Origin: Pseudomonas laurylsulfativorans
GTDB lineage: Bacteria; Pseudomonadota; Gammaproteobacteria; Pseudomonadales; Pseudomonadaceae
Assembly (NCBI RefSeq): GCF_002906155.1
Contig: NZ_MUJK01000002.1
Span: forward strand, 558,001 to 622,000
Direction: 5' to 3'
DNA length: 64,000 nt
A program made the translations under genes and the position numbers. This document shows positions 37,635 through 47,063 of this stretch, piece by piece. Numbering within the stretch: position 1 is the first letter of the stretch; every line of letters starts with the position of its first letter. Under the pieces are notes generated by a model, which searched no databases, was not told the origin of the DNA, and worked only from the letters and a program-made list of their open reading frames with translations.

Positions 37635-38345
37635 CTAGTGGGTCGGCCCGAGGAAGGCCAGCCATCGGCGTTCGGCAAGGCGGAACAGGCCGACCAGCGC
37701 AAAAGTGACGGTCAGGTAGATCAGCGCGGCAATGCCGAACGACTGGAAGGTCAGGAAGGTCGCCGAGTTGGCATCCCGTGCGACTTTCAGGATGTCCGGG
37801 ATGGTTGCGGTAAAGGCCACGGTGGTCGAGTGCAGCATCAGAATCACTTCGTTGCTGTAGTAAGGCAACGAACGACGCAAGGCCGACGGCATGATCACAT
37901 AGGCATACAGCTTCCAGCCGGTCAGCCCGTAAGCCTTGGCCGCTTCCACTTCACCGTGGTTCATGCTGCGAATGGCCCCGGCGAAGATCTCCGTGGTGTA
38001 GGCGCAGGTGTTCAGGGCGAAGGCCAGGATGGTGCAGTTCATCGCATCGCGAAAGAATGCGTCCAGTACTGGCTGGGCCCGAATGGCGGCCAGGCTGTAG
38101 ATCCCGGTGTAACAGATCAATAACTGGATATAGAGCGGCGTGCCACGGAACAGGTAGGTATAGAACTGCACCGGCCAACGGATGTAGAAGTGCGGCGACA
38201 CACGGGCGATGGACAGCGGGATCGACACAATAAAACCGAAGAAGATCGACGCGCTGAGCAGCCACATGGTCATGGCCAGGCCGGTGATGTTGTTGCCGTC
38301 GCTGTAGAGGAAGGGTTTCCAGTATTCCTGCAGTAGTTCGATCAT
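37635..38345 (-). CDS. aotM: Arginine/ornithine ABC transporter permease AotM
   Basis: A 236-residue inner-membrane permease of the HisM type with about five transmembrane helices and the coupling loop EAAKAYGLTGWKLYAYVIMP (EAA motif) that contacts the ATPase. Its start overlaps the aotQ stop codon by four bases, so the two permease subunits are coupled and probably form the heterodimer. Confidence 0.9.
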   Translation of the reverse strand: MIELLQEYWKPFLYSDGNNITGLAMTMWLLSASIFFGFIVSIPLSIARVSPHFYIRWPVQFYTYLFRGTPLYIQLLICYTGIYSLAAIRAQPVLDAFFRDAMNCTILAFALNTCAYTTEIFAGAIRSMNHGEVEAAKAYGLTGWKLYAYVIMPSALRRSLPYYSNEVILMLHSTTVAFTATIPDILKVARDANSATFLTFQSFGIAALIYLTVTFALVGLFRLAERRWLAFLGPTH

Positions 38346-39070
38346 CGTACGGCCTCCCGGGTACCGGCGGAGTAACGACGTTCGAGCCAGCGCAGGATGA
38401 AGTTGGATGCGCTGGTGATCACCAGGTAGATCAGCGCGGCAAGTACCAGGAAATAAAACAGCTGATAAGTACTTTTACCGGCGTCCTGGGCCGCTTTGAC
38501 CAGGTCGGCGAGGCCGATGATCGAAACGAGCGCAGTGGCCTTGAGCATCACCATCCAGTTGTTCCCGATACCCGGCAGGGCGTACCGCATCATCTGCGGG
38601 AACACCACGATCCAGAAACGCTGGCCGCGCTTGAGGCCATAGGCGGTGGCCGCTTCGACCTGACCCCGTGGGACGGCGAGAATCGCGCCACGGAAGGTTT
38701 CGGTGAAATACGCACCGTAGATGAAGCCAAGGGTGATGACACCGGCGCTGAACGGGTTGATCTCGATGTATTCCCATTCCATGTAATCGGTAAACGACGT
38801 CAGCCAGGTTTGCAGGCTGTAGAAGATCAGCAGCATCAGGACCAGGTCCGGAACGCCGCGAATGAGTGTGGTGTAAAGCTGGGCAGGCACGCGCATCAGT
38901 TTGACTTTTGACAGCTTGGCACTGGCACCGAGTAGCCCGAGCAACACGGCAACCAACAGCGACAACGCCGACAACTTGATCGTCATCCAGGTGCCTTGCA
39001 TCAGCAGTGGGCCGAAGCCCTTGAGGCTGAAGGCAGAGAGCCCCAGATTTTCTAGTAGGTTTTCGAACAT
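38342..39070 (-). CDS. aotQ: Arginine/ornithine ABC transporter permease AotQ
   Basis: A 242-residue permease of the HisQ type with about five transmembrane helices and the EAA loop EAATAYGLKRGQRFWIVVFP. It pairs with AotM. The 56-base gap from aotJ contains an intrinsic terminator, which would lower expression of this and later genes compared with aotJ. Confidence 0.9.
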   Translation of the reverse strand: MFENLLENLGLSAFSLKGFGPLLMQGTWMTIKLSALSLLVAVLLGLLGASAKLSKVKLMRVPAQLYTTLIRGVPDLVLMLLIFYSLQTWLTSFTDYMEWEYIEINPFSAGVITLGFIYGAYFTETFRGAILAVPRGQVEAATAYGLKRGQRFWIVVFPQMMRYALPGIGNNWMVMLKATALVSIIGLADLVKAAQDAGKSTYQLFYFLVLAALIYLVITSASNFILRWLERRYSAGTREAVR

Positions 39071-39092
39071 AAATCAGCAACCTGATCGGATG

Positions 39093-39120
39093 AAAAAAGC
39101 GCCCATCGCGAGATGGGCGC
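39093..39120 (-). terminator. Internal terminator/attenuator between aotJ and aotQ
   Basis: On the minus strand GCGCCCATC, loop TCGC, GATGGGCGC and a T-tract, just after the aotJ stop codon. It explains how the binding protein can be made in excess over the membrane subunits. Confidence 0.85.
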
Positions 39121-39126
39121 CGGGCA

Positions 39127-39909
39127 TTATTTGCCGCTGTACAGATTCAGATCGCCAAAGTGTTTCTTCTGAATGGTGGCGTAGGTGCCATCATCGTGTA
39201 ACGCTTTGATACCTTTATCCAAAAGTGCTTTCAGCTCGGTGTTACCTTTCTTAATGCCGATGGCTGTTTTGGCTGGCAGCAAAGCGTTGTCGACCGGCTT
39301 GCTAACGTCGTAGTCGGCACCTTGTGGCGACTTCAGGAAGCCCAGTTCGGCTTGCAGCATGTCCTGAATCCCTGCGTCGAGACGACCGGAAGTCAAGTCG
39401 GCGTAGACCTGGTCCTGGTTGGCGTAGGCCTGGGTTTTCACGCCGGCCTTGTCCAGAACGGCTTTGGCATAGGCTTCCTGAATGGTGCCTTGTTCGTAGC
39501 CGACGGTCTTGCCCTTGAGCGAAGCGACGTCTTCAGTCACGCCAGAACCTTTCTTGGACACGTAGGCGGTTGGGCCGGAGAACAGCTCGCTGGAGAAGTC
39601 GATGACTTTTTCACGGGCTTCGGTAACGGTCATCGACGAGATTACACCGTCGAATTTATTGGCTTTGAGGCCAGGGATCATGCCATCGAAGTCACTTTCG
39701 ACCCATTTGCACTTGACCTTCAGTTCGGCGCAGATCGCGTTCCCCAGATCGATGTCGAAGCCTACCAGGTTGCCATCGGCCGCTTTCGACTCGAACGGTG
39801 CGTAGGAAGGGTCAACGCCGAAACGCAGTTCTTTGTATTCTTTCGCCATGGCGGAGCCAGCAGCCATGCACAACGCCAGTGCAGAAAGGGTCAGCAATGC
39901 TTTTTTCAT
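39127..39909 (-). CDS. aotJ: Arginine/ornithine periplasmic binding protein AotJ
   Basis: A 260-residue periplasmic solute-binding protein of family 3 with signal peptide (residues 1-22, LTLSALALCMAAGSAMA-KEY). It starts with the family pattern RFGVDPSYAPFESKAADGNLVGFDIDLGNAIC and has the ligand-binding Asp/Arg region near 160-190. First gene of the operon. Substrate from synteny: arginine and ornithine, possibly also lysine or histidine. Confidence 0.88.
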   Translation of the reverse strand: MKKALLTLSALALCMAAGSAMAKEYKELRFGVDPSYAPFESKAADGNLVGFDIDLGNAICAELKVKCKWVESDFDGMIPGLKANKFDGVISSMTVTEAREKVIDFSSELFSGPTAYVSKKGSGVTEDVASLKGKTVGYEQGTIQEAYAKAVLDKAGVKTQAYANQDQVYADLTSGRLDAGIQDMLQAELGFLKSPQGADYDVSKPVDNALLPAKTAIGIKKGNTELKALLDKGIKALHDDGTYATIQKKHFGDLNLYSGK

Positions 39910-40134
39910 TATTCAATCCCTAAAACCAATATGAGCGCTTGTGGCGCAGAATTATTGTTACTGGAAAGCGTAAGACCTGTTGAAAGTAGCAATTTCCGAA
40001 CCAGAGTGCCGAACAAGCGTTTTAAAAGGTGTCTGGAAATAGCCGGAGACAGATTTATGCACGAAAACGGGCGCAGGGAAATGGCCGCACCCGTTCGGTT
40101 CAAAAAGAAAAAATATTGAAGATGAAAAGAGGGC

Positions 40135-41805
40135 TTAGCTGAGCAGATTCTGTAGGGTCGCCAGACTGTCGGCTTCTTCGACCGACTTGTCCTTGCGCCA
40201 GCGCAACATCCGCGGAAAGCGCACGGCAATGCCGCTTTTGTGGCGGCGGGAGAGGGCGATTCCCTCAAAGCCCAATTCAAACACCAGGCTTGGCTGGACA
40301 GTGCTCACCGGGCCGAATTTTTCCACCGTGGTCTTGCGCACGATGCTGTCGACCTGGCGGATTTCGTCATCGCTCAACCCTGAATAGGCTTTGGCGAACG
40401 GCACCAGAGAACGTTCGCTGGCATCTGGCGGGCCGTCCCAGACGGCGAAGGTGTAATCGCTGTAGAGGCTGGCCCGGCGTCCTTGCCCTCGTTGCGCATA
40501 GATCAGCACGGCGTCAACGCTGAATGGGTCGACTTTCCATTTCCACCACACGCCCATGCCCTTGGTGCGGCCAACCCCATACATGGCATCGCGCGCCTTG
40601 AGCATCAGGCCTTCGACACCGAGGGCGCGTGATGCCTCGCGCTGATGGGCGAGATCGAGCCAGGTGTCGGCGGTCAACAACGGCGAGAGGTGCAGCCGTG
40701 GATTGGCACAGTCGCTGACCACCCATTCCAATTGCGCGCGTCGCTCGGCCTGACTCCGGTTGCGCCAGTCTTCACCCTGCCATTCGAGCAAATCGAAGGC
40801 GAGCAGCACCACCGGCACTTCTTCGAGGATTTTCCGGTCCAGGGTCTTGCGACCGATTCGTTGTTGCAGGAGGGCGAAAGGTTGCGCTGCTGGTTCAAAA
40901 GCCTTTTCGGTGCCAGTTGACGCAGATTTCCAGGCGACTATCTCGCCATCGATCACCAATCCGTCGGGAAGGCCCAGAATTAAACTGTCCAGTTCGGGGA
41001 AGCATTCGGTCATCAGCTCTTCGCCTCGTGACCAGATCCACAGTCGTCCGTCGCGCTTGATCAGCTGGGCGCGGATACCATCCCACTTCCATTCTGCCTG
41101 CCAGTGCTGGACGGGGCCGAGCAGTGCCTCGAATTGCTCCACGGACGGCGACAAGGCGTGGGCGAGAAAAAACGGGTAGGGCTGGCCGCCGCGCTGGGCG
41201 TGTTCATCAAGGGATTCGGCGGCGATCAGCTTCAGGTAGCTGGCGGCACTGGGGCGGTGGGTCTGATCGGTGTAACCCACCAGCCGCTGCGCCACGCGTT
41301 TGCTGTCGAGGTTGGCCACGGCAGCCAGGGCGCGAGTCACGAGCAATTTGGACACGCCGATGCGCAAGCTGCCGGTGATCAGCTTGATGCAGACCATCAG
41401 GCTCTGGCTGTCCAGTTGCGCCCACAGCATCGGTAAGCGTTGCGCCAGGGATTGAGGTGTTTCGCCGCGTAGTGGCAGCAGCTTGTCCTCGACCCAAGTG
41501 GCCAACCCGTCGGTTGAACGGTGCGACATTTGCGGCAACACCAGCGAAATGGTTTCTGCGAGATCACCAACGGCCTGGTAACTCTCTTCGAACAGCCATT
41601 GCGGCAAACCGGAAAATGCCATTGCCACTTCGCGCAGCACCCTTACCGGTACTAGCTGCCGGGGGCGTCCCCCTGACAGAAAGTACACTGCCCATGCGGC
41701 ATCTTCCGGCGCGGCCTGGGCGAAGTAGTTTTGCATCGCCGCCAGTTTGGCGTTGTTCGAAGTGGACGCGTCCAGTTCGGCATACAACTCGGCGAACGCC
41801 TTCAC
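40135..41805 (-). CDS. ATP-dependent DNA ligase (Lhr-associated LigB-type)
   Basis: A 556-residue ligase with an N-terminal DNA-binding domain, then the nucleotidyltransferase core with the lysine that is adenylylated in K240-W-D-G (motif I KxDGxR), motif III, IV (DGEIVAW) and V, and an OB domain. It belongs to the ATP ligases found with a metallo-beta-lactamase exonuclease, a DEXH helicase (Lhr) and a metallophosphoesterase in a DNA-repair operon. Only the exonuclease is present next to it here, overlapping by four bases. The main replicative ligase (LigA, NAD type) is elsewhere. Confidence 0.93.
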   Translation of the reverse strand: MKAFAELYAELDASTSNNAKLAAMQNYFAQAAPEDAAWAVYFLSGGRPRQLVPVRVLREVAMAFSGLPQWLFEESYQAVGDLAETISLVLPQMSHRSTDGLATWVEDKLLPLRGETPQSLAQRLPMLWAQLDSQSLMVCIKLITGSLRIGVSKLLVTRALAAVANLDSKRVAQRLVGYTDQTHRPSAASYLKLIAAESLDEHAQRGGQPYPFFLAHALSPSVEQFEALLGPVQHWQAEWKWDGIRAQLIKRDGRLWIWSRGEELMTECFPELDSLILGLPDGLVIDGEIVAWKSASTGTEKAFEPAAQPFALLQQRIGRKTLDRKILEEVPVVLLAFDLLEWQGEDWRNRSQAERRAQLEWVVSDCANPRLHLSPLLTADTWLDLAHQREASRALGVEGLMLKARDAMYGVGRTKGMGVWWKWKVDPFSVDAVLIYAQRGQGRRASLYSDYTFAVWDGPPDASERSLVPFAKAYSGLSDDEIRQVDSIVRKTTVEKFGPVSTVQPSLVFELGFEGIALSRRHKSGIAVRFPRMLRWRKDKSVEEADSLATLQNLLS

Positions 41806-42836
41806 GGCAGCCCCCCGACGAGCTCGGCTTTGGCGATGACCACGTCCTCTTCGTCATTGCCGTATTGGGTATCGAACGCCATGGCATCGAGCCCCTGCTC
41901 GCGCAGGTGGCGCACCAGTGCGCCGGCCGATCCATGGGTCACCATGATCCGCTGTGCGCCACTCTGTTTGATGGCCCACAGCAGACCTGTCCAGTCCGCG
42001 TGGTCTGACAGCACGAAGCCTCGGTCCACGCCGCGCCGTCGGCGCGTGCCGCGCACACGCATCCAGCCACTGGCGAAGCCATCGCTGTAATCGCCGAAGC
42101 GGCGCATCCAACTGCTGTTTGCCGCCGAAGGAGGGGCAAGCACCAGTGCCTTGCGCATCCTCGGATCGCTCTTTTTGATGTCGGCGGCATGAATCGTGGG
42201 CGGCAGATAAACCCCCGCTTCGCGGTAGATCCGGTTGATCGGTTCCACGGCGGGATGCACCAGAATGGGGCCGACTCGCGCGTCGATGCCATGGAGAATG
42301 CGCTGGGCCTTGCCGAGGGAATAACAGAACAGCACGCTGGTTTTTTCGACAGACGCATTGGCCTGCCACCATTGATTGATCTCGGCAAACACCTGCGCCT
42401 GGGGTTGCCAGCGGTAGATCGGCAGGCCAAAGGTCGATTCGGTGATGAAGGTGTCACAGCGTACCGGTTCAAACGGCGCGCAAGTGCCATCGGGTTCGAT
42501 CTTGTAGTCCCCGGATGCGACCCAGACTTCCCCGCCGTATTCCAGCCGAATCTGCGCCGAGCCGAGCACGTGGCCAGCGGGATGAAAACTGAGGAACACG
42601 CCTTGATGCAGCAGCCGTTCGCCATAGCGCAGGGTTTGCAGGTTGATGTCCTGGCCCAGCCGCGCGCGCAGGATGGTCTCGCCGGGCGCTGCCGCCAGGT
42701 AATGCTGATTGCCGGCACGGGCATGGTCGCCGTGGGCGTGAGTGATCACGGCGCGTTCGACCGGCCGCCACGGGTCTATGTAGAAGTCGCCAGCGGGGCA
42801 GTACAAACCTTCGGGACGCGAGATAACAAGGTCCAT
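41802..42836 (-). CDS. Ligase-associated DNA exonuclease (metallo-beta-lactamase/beta-CASP type)
   Basis: A 344-residue member of the metallo-beta-lactamase and beta-CASP nucleases related to SNM1/Artemis. The metal motif HAHGDH (H33, H35, D37, H38) lies near the N-terminus. It resembles P. putida Exo, a DNA nuclease with 3'-end activity. Its last bases overlap the ligase start (ATGA), so both are translationally coupled. No helicase or phosphoesterase partner follows. Confidence 0.9.
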   Translation of the reverse strand: MDLVISRPEGLYCPAGDFYIDPWRPVERAVITHAHGDHARAGNQHYLAAAPGETILRARLGQDINLQTLRYGERLLHQGVFLSFHPAGHVLGSAQIRLEYGGEVWVASGDYKIEPDGTCAPFEPVRCDTFITESTFGLPIYRWQPQAQVFAEINQWWQANASVEKTSVLFCYSLGKAQRILHGIDARVGPILVHPAVEPINRIYREAGVYLPPTIHAADIKKSDPRMRKALVLAPPSAANSSWMRRFGDYSDGFASGWMRVRGTRRRRGVDRGFVLSDHADWTGLLWAIKQSGAQRIMVTHGSAGALVRHLREQGLDAMAFDTQYGNDEEDVVIAKAELVGGLP

Positions 42837-42923
42837 GGCGTTGCCAGTGTGGAGAGACTTGTTAGCTTTGAGGTTGGCGCGGGGAGAGAAGTTCTATCTG
42901 TTTTTTATAAGCCCGTTACATCC

Positions 42924-43014
42924 CCTGTGGGAGAGCTTGCTCGCGATAGGGGCGTGTCAGTCACCAACGATGTTGGCTGTTGTTACGCCATCGCGAGCAA
43001 GCTCGCTCCCACAT
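42924..43014. repeat. REPIN
   Basis: CCTGTGGGAGAGCTTGCTCGCGATAG and CATCGCGAGCAAGCTCGCTCCCACA around about 40 bases, upstream of the exonuclease gene and after the acylase gene. Confidence 0.88.
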
Positions 43015-43030
43015 TGGGCGGGGTTTGAGC

Positions 43031-45481
43031 TTACTTGCCGGGTGTCAGCGTCAGTCGATTCTTGCCATAGGCGTTGTCGTAGTTCTGCGGCTGCATCGGC
43101 AGGCTCATGTATTGCCCCTTGAGCCACGGTTCGATGCTGTTGAGGTAGTTCGGGCTGGCCGGGTTGCCGGATTGGCCAGTGCCGTTCTGCGCCATCAACG
43201 GTTCGGACTGGCCGAAGTCGACGATAAAACGCATGGCCGGCGCCAGTGTGGTGTTGAAGTTCTGGCCCCAGGCGAACGCCGAGGTGTTGAGCGTGGTGTG
43301 ATCGCCGCCGGCCGGTAATGGCCCGCGTACGGTCTGGCCGTTGCTGTTCTTCCACTCATAGCGGTGCAGTTTGCCCCACTGCCAGCCTTTGTGATCGCTG
43401 CCCAGCTGGCTGTCGCCCGCGCTGATCGCTGCCGCGAGGCTGCGGGCGAGGATGGCCGCTTTGTCTTCTTTCTGGGCGGTGCGCACGTCATCCCAGAACG
43501 GGCTGTCTTCACGCCCGAGCAAGTGGTCGGCCTGGGCGGCGTAGGATAACTTGCCGTCGGCGACAAAGGCCTTCCACGCCGCGCTGCTTTCAGGCCCCAG
43601 CTCATCGAGGAAAATCTGCCGGGTGCTTTCCTGCAGGAACAGTTCGTAGATTGCCGCATCGGTGGAGGTCGGGCTGAGCTTGCCGTCGAACGCCATCAAG
43701 CGGCTGTAGGCTTCGTGTGCCTTGGCGCGATCGGCCGCCGGCAAGGCGTCCATGGCTTGTTTGAGCGGCTGGGCCATGCCCGGCGCTTCGAACATTTTCT
43801 TTAGCTTGGCAGCGAAGGTAGTGGTCTGGTCATACTGCATGGCGATCAGGCTGCGGCTGTCGTGTTTGCCTGCGCCAGCCAGTTCGGCCAGGCGCTCGCC
43901 GCGTTCCGGTGCCGCCCACGAATTGGACAATTGCATGCCGTAGCCATGGGGGATGACCCGCTGGTTGGCGGTACCGAGCCAGCCCTGGGCCGGGTCCTGG
44001 TCGTACGGGTGCAGCATTGGGTCGGCGTAACCGTCCCAATCGTAACGACCTTCCCAGCCCGGAGAGGGCAGCAGGCCTTCACCTTCGCGGCGGTTCGGGT
44101 AACGACCGGTGACTTGCCAGCCGATGTGGCTGGCATCGGCGAACACCAGGTTCAGCGCGATGGCGCGGATTTCGCGGCTGGCATCCGAGGCTTTCTCGAC
44201 GCTCTGGGCACGGGACAGGTCGAAGAACGCGTCCAGGGTCTTGTCGTCGGTGAAGCTTGGTGTCTGCAAGGCCAAGCCGAAGCCATTGGCCAGTGTGCTG
44301 CCCTGGGCGCTGTTGAGCAGTGGGCCATGGCGGGTTTCGTAGACAGCTTCGCGAATCGGTCGCTGGCCTTTGACGAAATAGGTTTCGTTGCGCACGATCG
44401 CCGGCTGCCACTTCCCGGCGTTTTCGTAGGTAAGCCCGTTGCCCTGGCGTTTGATCTTCTCCAGGAACAGGTCCTGGTTGTCGCCCATCACGGACGTCAT
44501 GCTCCACGCCACTTTGCCGTTGAAACCACCCAGCACCATCGGCAGGCCGGCGATGGTCACGCCGGACGCCTGATACTTCGGCGCGCGAATCTGCACGTAG
44601 CTGAATAGTGATGGCACGCCCAGCGGGCCGTGACTGTCACTGGCCAGCAGGCTCTTGCCGCTGCGGCTGCGTTGCGGGGCGATGGCCCAGTTGTTCGATG
44701 AGGTGGCACCCAGCAGGTTCAGGTCCGACAGTTGGCCAGTGGCCTTACTGAGTTCGGCCAGCCCCGGTACTTGCCCGTTAAGCTTGAGGCCTTGCAGTTT
44801 TTCGCTTTCGGCGGCCGGCAGTTTTTCGTCGGGCGCCGATGGCGTCAGCCAGGCGAGTTTGTCGTTGGTGACAGTCTGGGCCAGTACCAGCGAGGAAATT
44901 TCTTCCGGCAGGTTGGTCGACTGGCTGAAGTTCAACAGGCAGAAAATCAGCGCCGAATCTTCCGGCTGCCAGTATTCAGGTTTGTAGCCGGTGGCCGCCA
45001 GGTCCGCCGGCAGTTTGTCGCGGTAGCGGAACAGGTAAGCGTTGACGCCCCGCGCATAGACTTCGAAGAAGCGTTTGAGGCGCGGCGAAGAGGCCTTGTA
45101 CAACTCGCCAGCACTTTTCTTCAGGTTGACCGCCCGCATGTAGCGGTCGGCATCCAGCAGGTCGGCACCGTGCATTTCGGCCAAACGGCCCTGGGCCAGC
45201 AGGCGCAGGGTGACCATCTGCGTGATGCGGTCGCTGGCGTGCACGTAACCGAGGGTGAACAGGGCGTCGTGGAAGCTGTTACTTTCGATTAACGGCATGC
45301 CCATCGCATTGCGGCGCACCGAAACGTTCTGCGCCAGGCCCTTGAGCGGTTGTACGCCGGAGGCCGGCGGGAGGGTGTCCTGGGCGTTGAAGCTCTGACA
45401 ACCAGTCAGGCTTAAGACGCCGGCCACTGCTGCGGCAACGCCGAACCGGGGTAGAAAATGAGTAAGGGCTGGCGAGGCCAT
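43031..45481 (-). CDS. Penicillin acylase family protein, lipoprotein-type (HacB-like)
   Basis: An 816-residue Ntn-hydrolase precursor with a lipoprotein signal (SLTGC, Cys28). The alpha and beta chains are expected to form by self-cleavage before the catalytic Ser in [11 protein letters not shown] (Ser261/Ser262), with the nearby motif [14 protein letters not shown] and oxyanion Asn later. Length and order fit the acyl-homoserine-lactone/penicillin acylases (PvdQ, QuiP, HacB); HacB (PA0305) is the closest that I can name. The substrate may be long-chain N-acyl amides including AHL signals, but that is inference. Probably attached to the periplasmic side of a membrane. Confidence 0.85.
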   Translation of the reverse strand: MASPALTHFLPRFGVAAAVAGVLSLTGCQSFNAQDTLPPASGVQPLKGLAQNVSVRRNAMGMPLIESNSFHDALFTLGYVHASDRITQMVTLRLLAQGRLAEMHGADLLDADRYMRAVNLKKSAGELYKASSPRLKRFFEVYARGVNAYLFRYRDKLPADLAATGYKPEYWQPEDSALIFCLLNFSQSTNLPEEISSLVLAQTVTNDKLAWLTPSAPDEKLPAAESEKLQGLKLNGQVPGLAELSKATGQLSDLNLLGATSSNNWAIAPQRSRSGKSLLASDSHGPLGVPSLFSYVQIRAPKYQASGVTIAGLPMVLGGFNGKVAWSMTSVMGDNQDLFLEKIKRQGNGLTYENAGKWQPAIVRNETYFVKGQRPIREAVYETRHGPLLNSAQGSTLANGFGLALQTPSFTDDKTLDAFFDLSRAQSVEKASDASREIRAIALNLVFADASHIGWQVTGRYPNRREGEGLLPSPGWEGRYDWDGYADPMLHPYDQDPAQGWLGTANQRVIPHGYGMQLSNSWAAPERGERLAELAGAGKHDSRSLIAMQYDQTTTFAAKLKKMFEAPGMAQPLKQAMDALPAADRAKAHEAYSRLMAFDGKLSPTSTDAAIYELFLQESTRQIFLDELGPESSAAWKAFVADGKLSYAAQADHLLGREDSPFWDDVRTAQKEDKAAILARSLAAAISAGDSQLGSDHKGWQWGKLHRYEWKNSNGQTVRGPLPAGGDHTTLNTSAFAWGQNFNTTLAPAMRFIVDFGQSEPLMAQNGTGQSGNPASPNYLNSIEPWLKGQYMSLPMQPQNYDNAYGKNRLTLTPGK

Positions 45482-45675
45482 GGCAAAGCTCCTGCGGGGG
45501 TAGAGGCGGCGGCGCGCAATAAAGGCGCTACGTTAGTGAGCGGGAGGTGGCCGCGCAAGCGGGGTTCAAGGTTATTTGAGGATTTGTCCTATAAACCGGA
45601 AAGATCGCAGCCTTGCCAGTCGCAATGGGTGATGTTGAAGTGCGACACAGTCAACAATCCTGGAGAACAATCGGC
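45482..45675. promoter_or_regulatory. Divergent promoter region with REP fragment
   Basis: About 190 bases between the acylase gene (minus) and the hydrolase gene (plus). AAGATCGCAGCCTTGCCAG at 45600-45618 is a fragment of the GATCGC(A/C)GCCTT repeat. Confidence 0.45.
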
Positions 45676-46233
45676 ATGGAGCTAAAGGCAAACGCGGCCT
45701 TGATCATCATCGATCAACAGAAAGGCATCCTGCATCCGAGGCTCGGCCGCAGGAATAATCCTCTGGCCGAAGAGCGCATGCTGGAATTGCTCGACCATTG
45801 GCGACGCACCGCTCGACCGCTGATTCATGTGCAGCACCTGTCCCGCTCAGCGGACTCAGTGTTCTGGCCACAGCAGTCGGGAGTGGAGTTTCAGGAGCGC
45901 TTTGCGCCAAGGACCGGAGAACGTTTGATCCAGAAACAGGTGCCGGATGCGTTTTGTTCGACGGGGCTGGAGAGGCAGTTGCGCGAGGCGGGGATCGGGC
46001 AGTTGATCATCGTGGGTGTTGCGACCCACAACTCGGTGGAATCCACGGCGCGCACCGCAGGCAACCTGGGGTTTGATGCGTGGGTGGTCGAGGATGCGTG
46101 CTTTACCTTCGACAAGGCTGATTTTTTCGGCCAGCCCCATCGCGCCGAAGAGGTGCATGCCATGTCGCTGGGAAATCTGCACGGCGAGTATGCGACGGTG
46201 GTCAGCGCTGCATATGTATTAAAGGCTGACTGA
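45676..46233 (+). CDS. Isochorismatase-like hydrolase with Ser at the catalytic Cys position
   Basis: A 185-residue protein of the isochorismatase/nicotinamidase superfamily. The catalytic Asp is D13 (ALIIIDQQKG) and the Lys is about K87 (LIQKQVPDAF). The nucleophile position, normally in T-x-x-C-V, reads T117-H118-N119-S120-V121 here, so the Cys of the cysteine-hydrolase subfamily is Ser. In true isochorismatases this residue is Gly, so the reaction cannot be predicted. The start ATG 45676 follows TGGAGA and removes 21 upstream codons of unlikely sequence. Confidence 0.85.
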   Translation: MELKANAALIIIDQQKGILHPRLGRRNNPLAEERMLELLDHWRRTARPLIHVQHLSRSADSVFWPQQSGVEFQERFAPRTGERLIQKQVPDAFCSTGLERQLREAGIGQLIIVGVATHNSVESTARTAGNLGFDAWVVEDACFTFDKADFFGQPHRAEEVHAMSLGNLHGEYATVVSAAYVLKAD

Positions 46234-46237
46234 AAAA

Positions 46238-46270
46238 CCTGTAGGAGCAGCCGGTCGACGCTCCTACAAG
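46238..46270. repeat. Single REP sequence
   Basis: CTGTAGGAGCAGCCGGTCGA..CTCCTACAAG folds to one hairpin. It is the same subtype as the left arm at 14222. Confidence 0.8.
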
Positions 46271-46278
46271 GGAATGCA

Positions 46279-46485
46279 TCAAGCGCCGTGGCACTTCTTG
46301 AATTTCTTGCCGTTGCCGCATGGGCACGGATCGTTGCGGCCGACGTCTTTCAGGGCATTGCGCACCGGTTCCTGGTGAGCGTGGCCGCAGTTCGGACCGT
46401 GGACATGGCCGTGGTCGTGATCATGTTGGTGATGGTCATGATCGTGGTTGCAGTCAGGGCCGTGGACGTGGGGTTGCTGGGTCAT
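46279..46485 (-). CDS. Small SEC-C protein with His-rich N-terminus
   Basis: A 68-residue protein. Residues 6-37 are extremely rich in His and Asp ([20 protein letters not shown] and a second HVHGPNCGH), and residues 45-68 form a SEC-C zinc motif ([17 protein letters not shown]) like the C-terminal end of SecA. The His-rich part could bind Ni, Zn or Co and serve as a metal store or sensor. Its start overlaps the LEA lipoprotein stop by four bases. Confidence 0.85.
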   Translation of the reverse strand: MTQQPHVHGPDCNHDHDHHQHDHDHGHVHGPNCGHAHQEPVRNALKDVGRNDPCPCGNGKKFKKCHGA

Positions 46486-46976
46486 CGGTGTTGCTCCGGA
46501 ATTAAATCGGCGGCGATTATCACGCCATTGCGCGCCAGGTGCACGTAGTGGGCGATGAATATACCGGTTTCCAGTTCACCTTCCAGACGATAGGGAATGG
46601 GTTGGTCGGATTTTTTCAGCAGTTTGGCCAGATCACGGACCTTGGACCACAGGTTGGTGCGGATCGGCACCTTGAAGTAAGCGCTGTGCCTGGGGCCGAT
46701 GGTGAACCAGTGTTCGTACTCGCCGTCGGCCAGCAGGATGTCACCCAAGTGAATGCGGTATTCCAGACCGCGCACCGTCAGGTCGCTGTCGCTGGGGTTG
46801 TCGATGCGAAAATGCAGGAGGAATTTCTGTTCCAGCAATTTGGCGCTGACCACCTCGATCTTCACCAGATGGACCTCGGGGTCCGGCAAGTCGTCACCGA
46901 ACCACGATGCACAGCCGCCGAGTCCCAGTGTCAGGAACAACGTGAGCAGATAGCGTGCGCCGCGGCGGATGATCAT
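46482..46976 (-). CDS. LEA type 2/WHy-domain lipoprotein
   Basis: A 164-residue lipoprotein (lipobox LGLGGC, Cys22) with a WHy/LEA_2 domain (about 45-150, [25 protein letters not shown]), found in stress-related proteins of bacteria and plants. The residue after the Cys is Ala, so outer-membrane attachment is likely. It is cotranscribed with the His-rich SEC-C gene. Confidence 0.87.
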   Translation of the reverse strand: MIIRRGARYLLTLFLTLGLGGCASWFGDDLPDPEVHLVKIEVVSAKLLEQKFLLHFRIDNPSDSDLTVRGLEYRIHLGDILLADGEYEHWFTIGPRHSAYFKVPIRTNLWSKVRDLAKLLKKSDQPIPYRLEGELETGIFIAHYVHLARNGVIIAADLIPEQHR

Positions 46977-47008
46977 CGTGGTGAGTCTCCCTTGAGCCCC
47001 AGTCTAGA

Positions 47009-47034
47009 CCCAAAAGATCGCAGCCTTCGGCAGC
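47009..47034. repeat. Fragment of GATCGCAGCCTTCG repeat
   Basis: AAAAGATCGCAGCCTTCGGC with no partner arm nearby; same family as the palindrome at 33992. Confidence 0.6.
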
Positions 47035-47063
47035 GCGTGCGTGGCACACAGGCATTCCATGTC

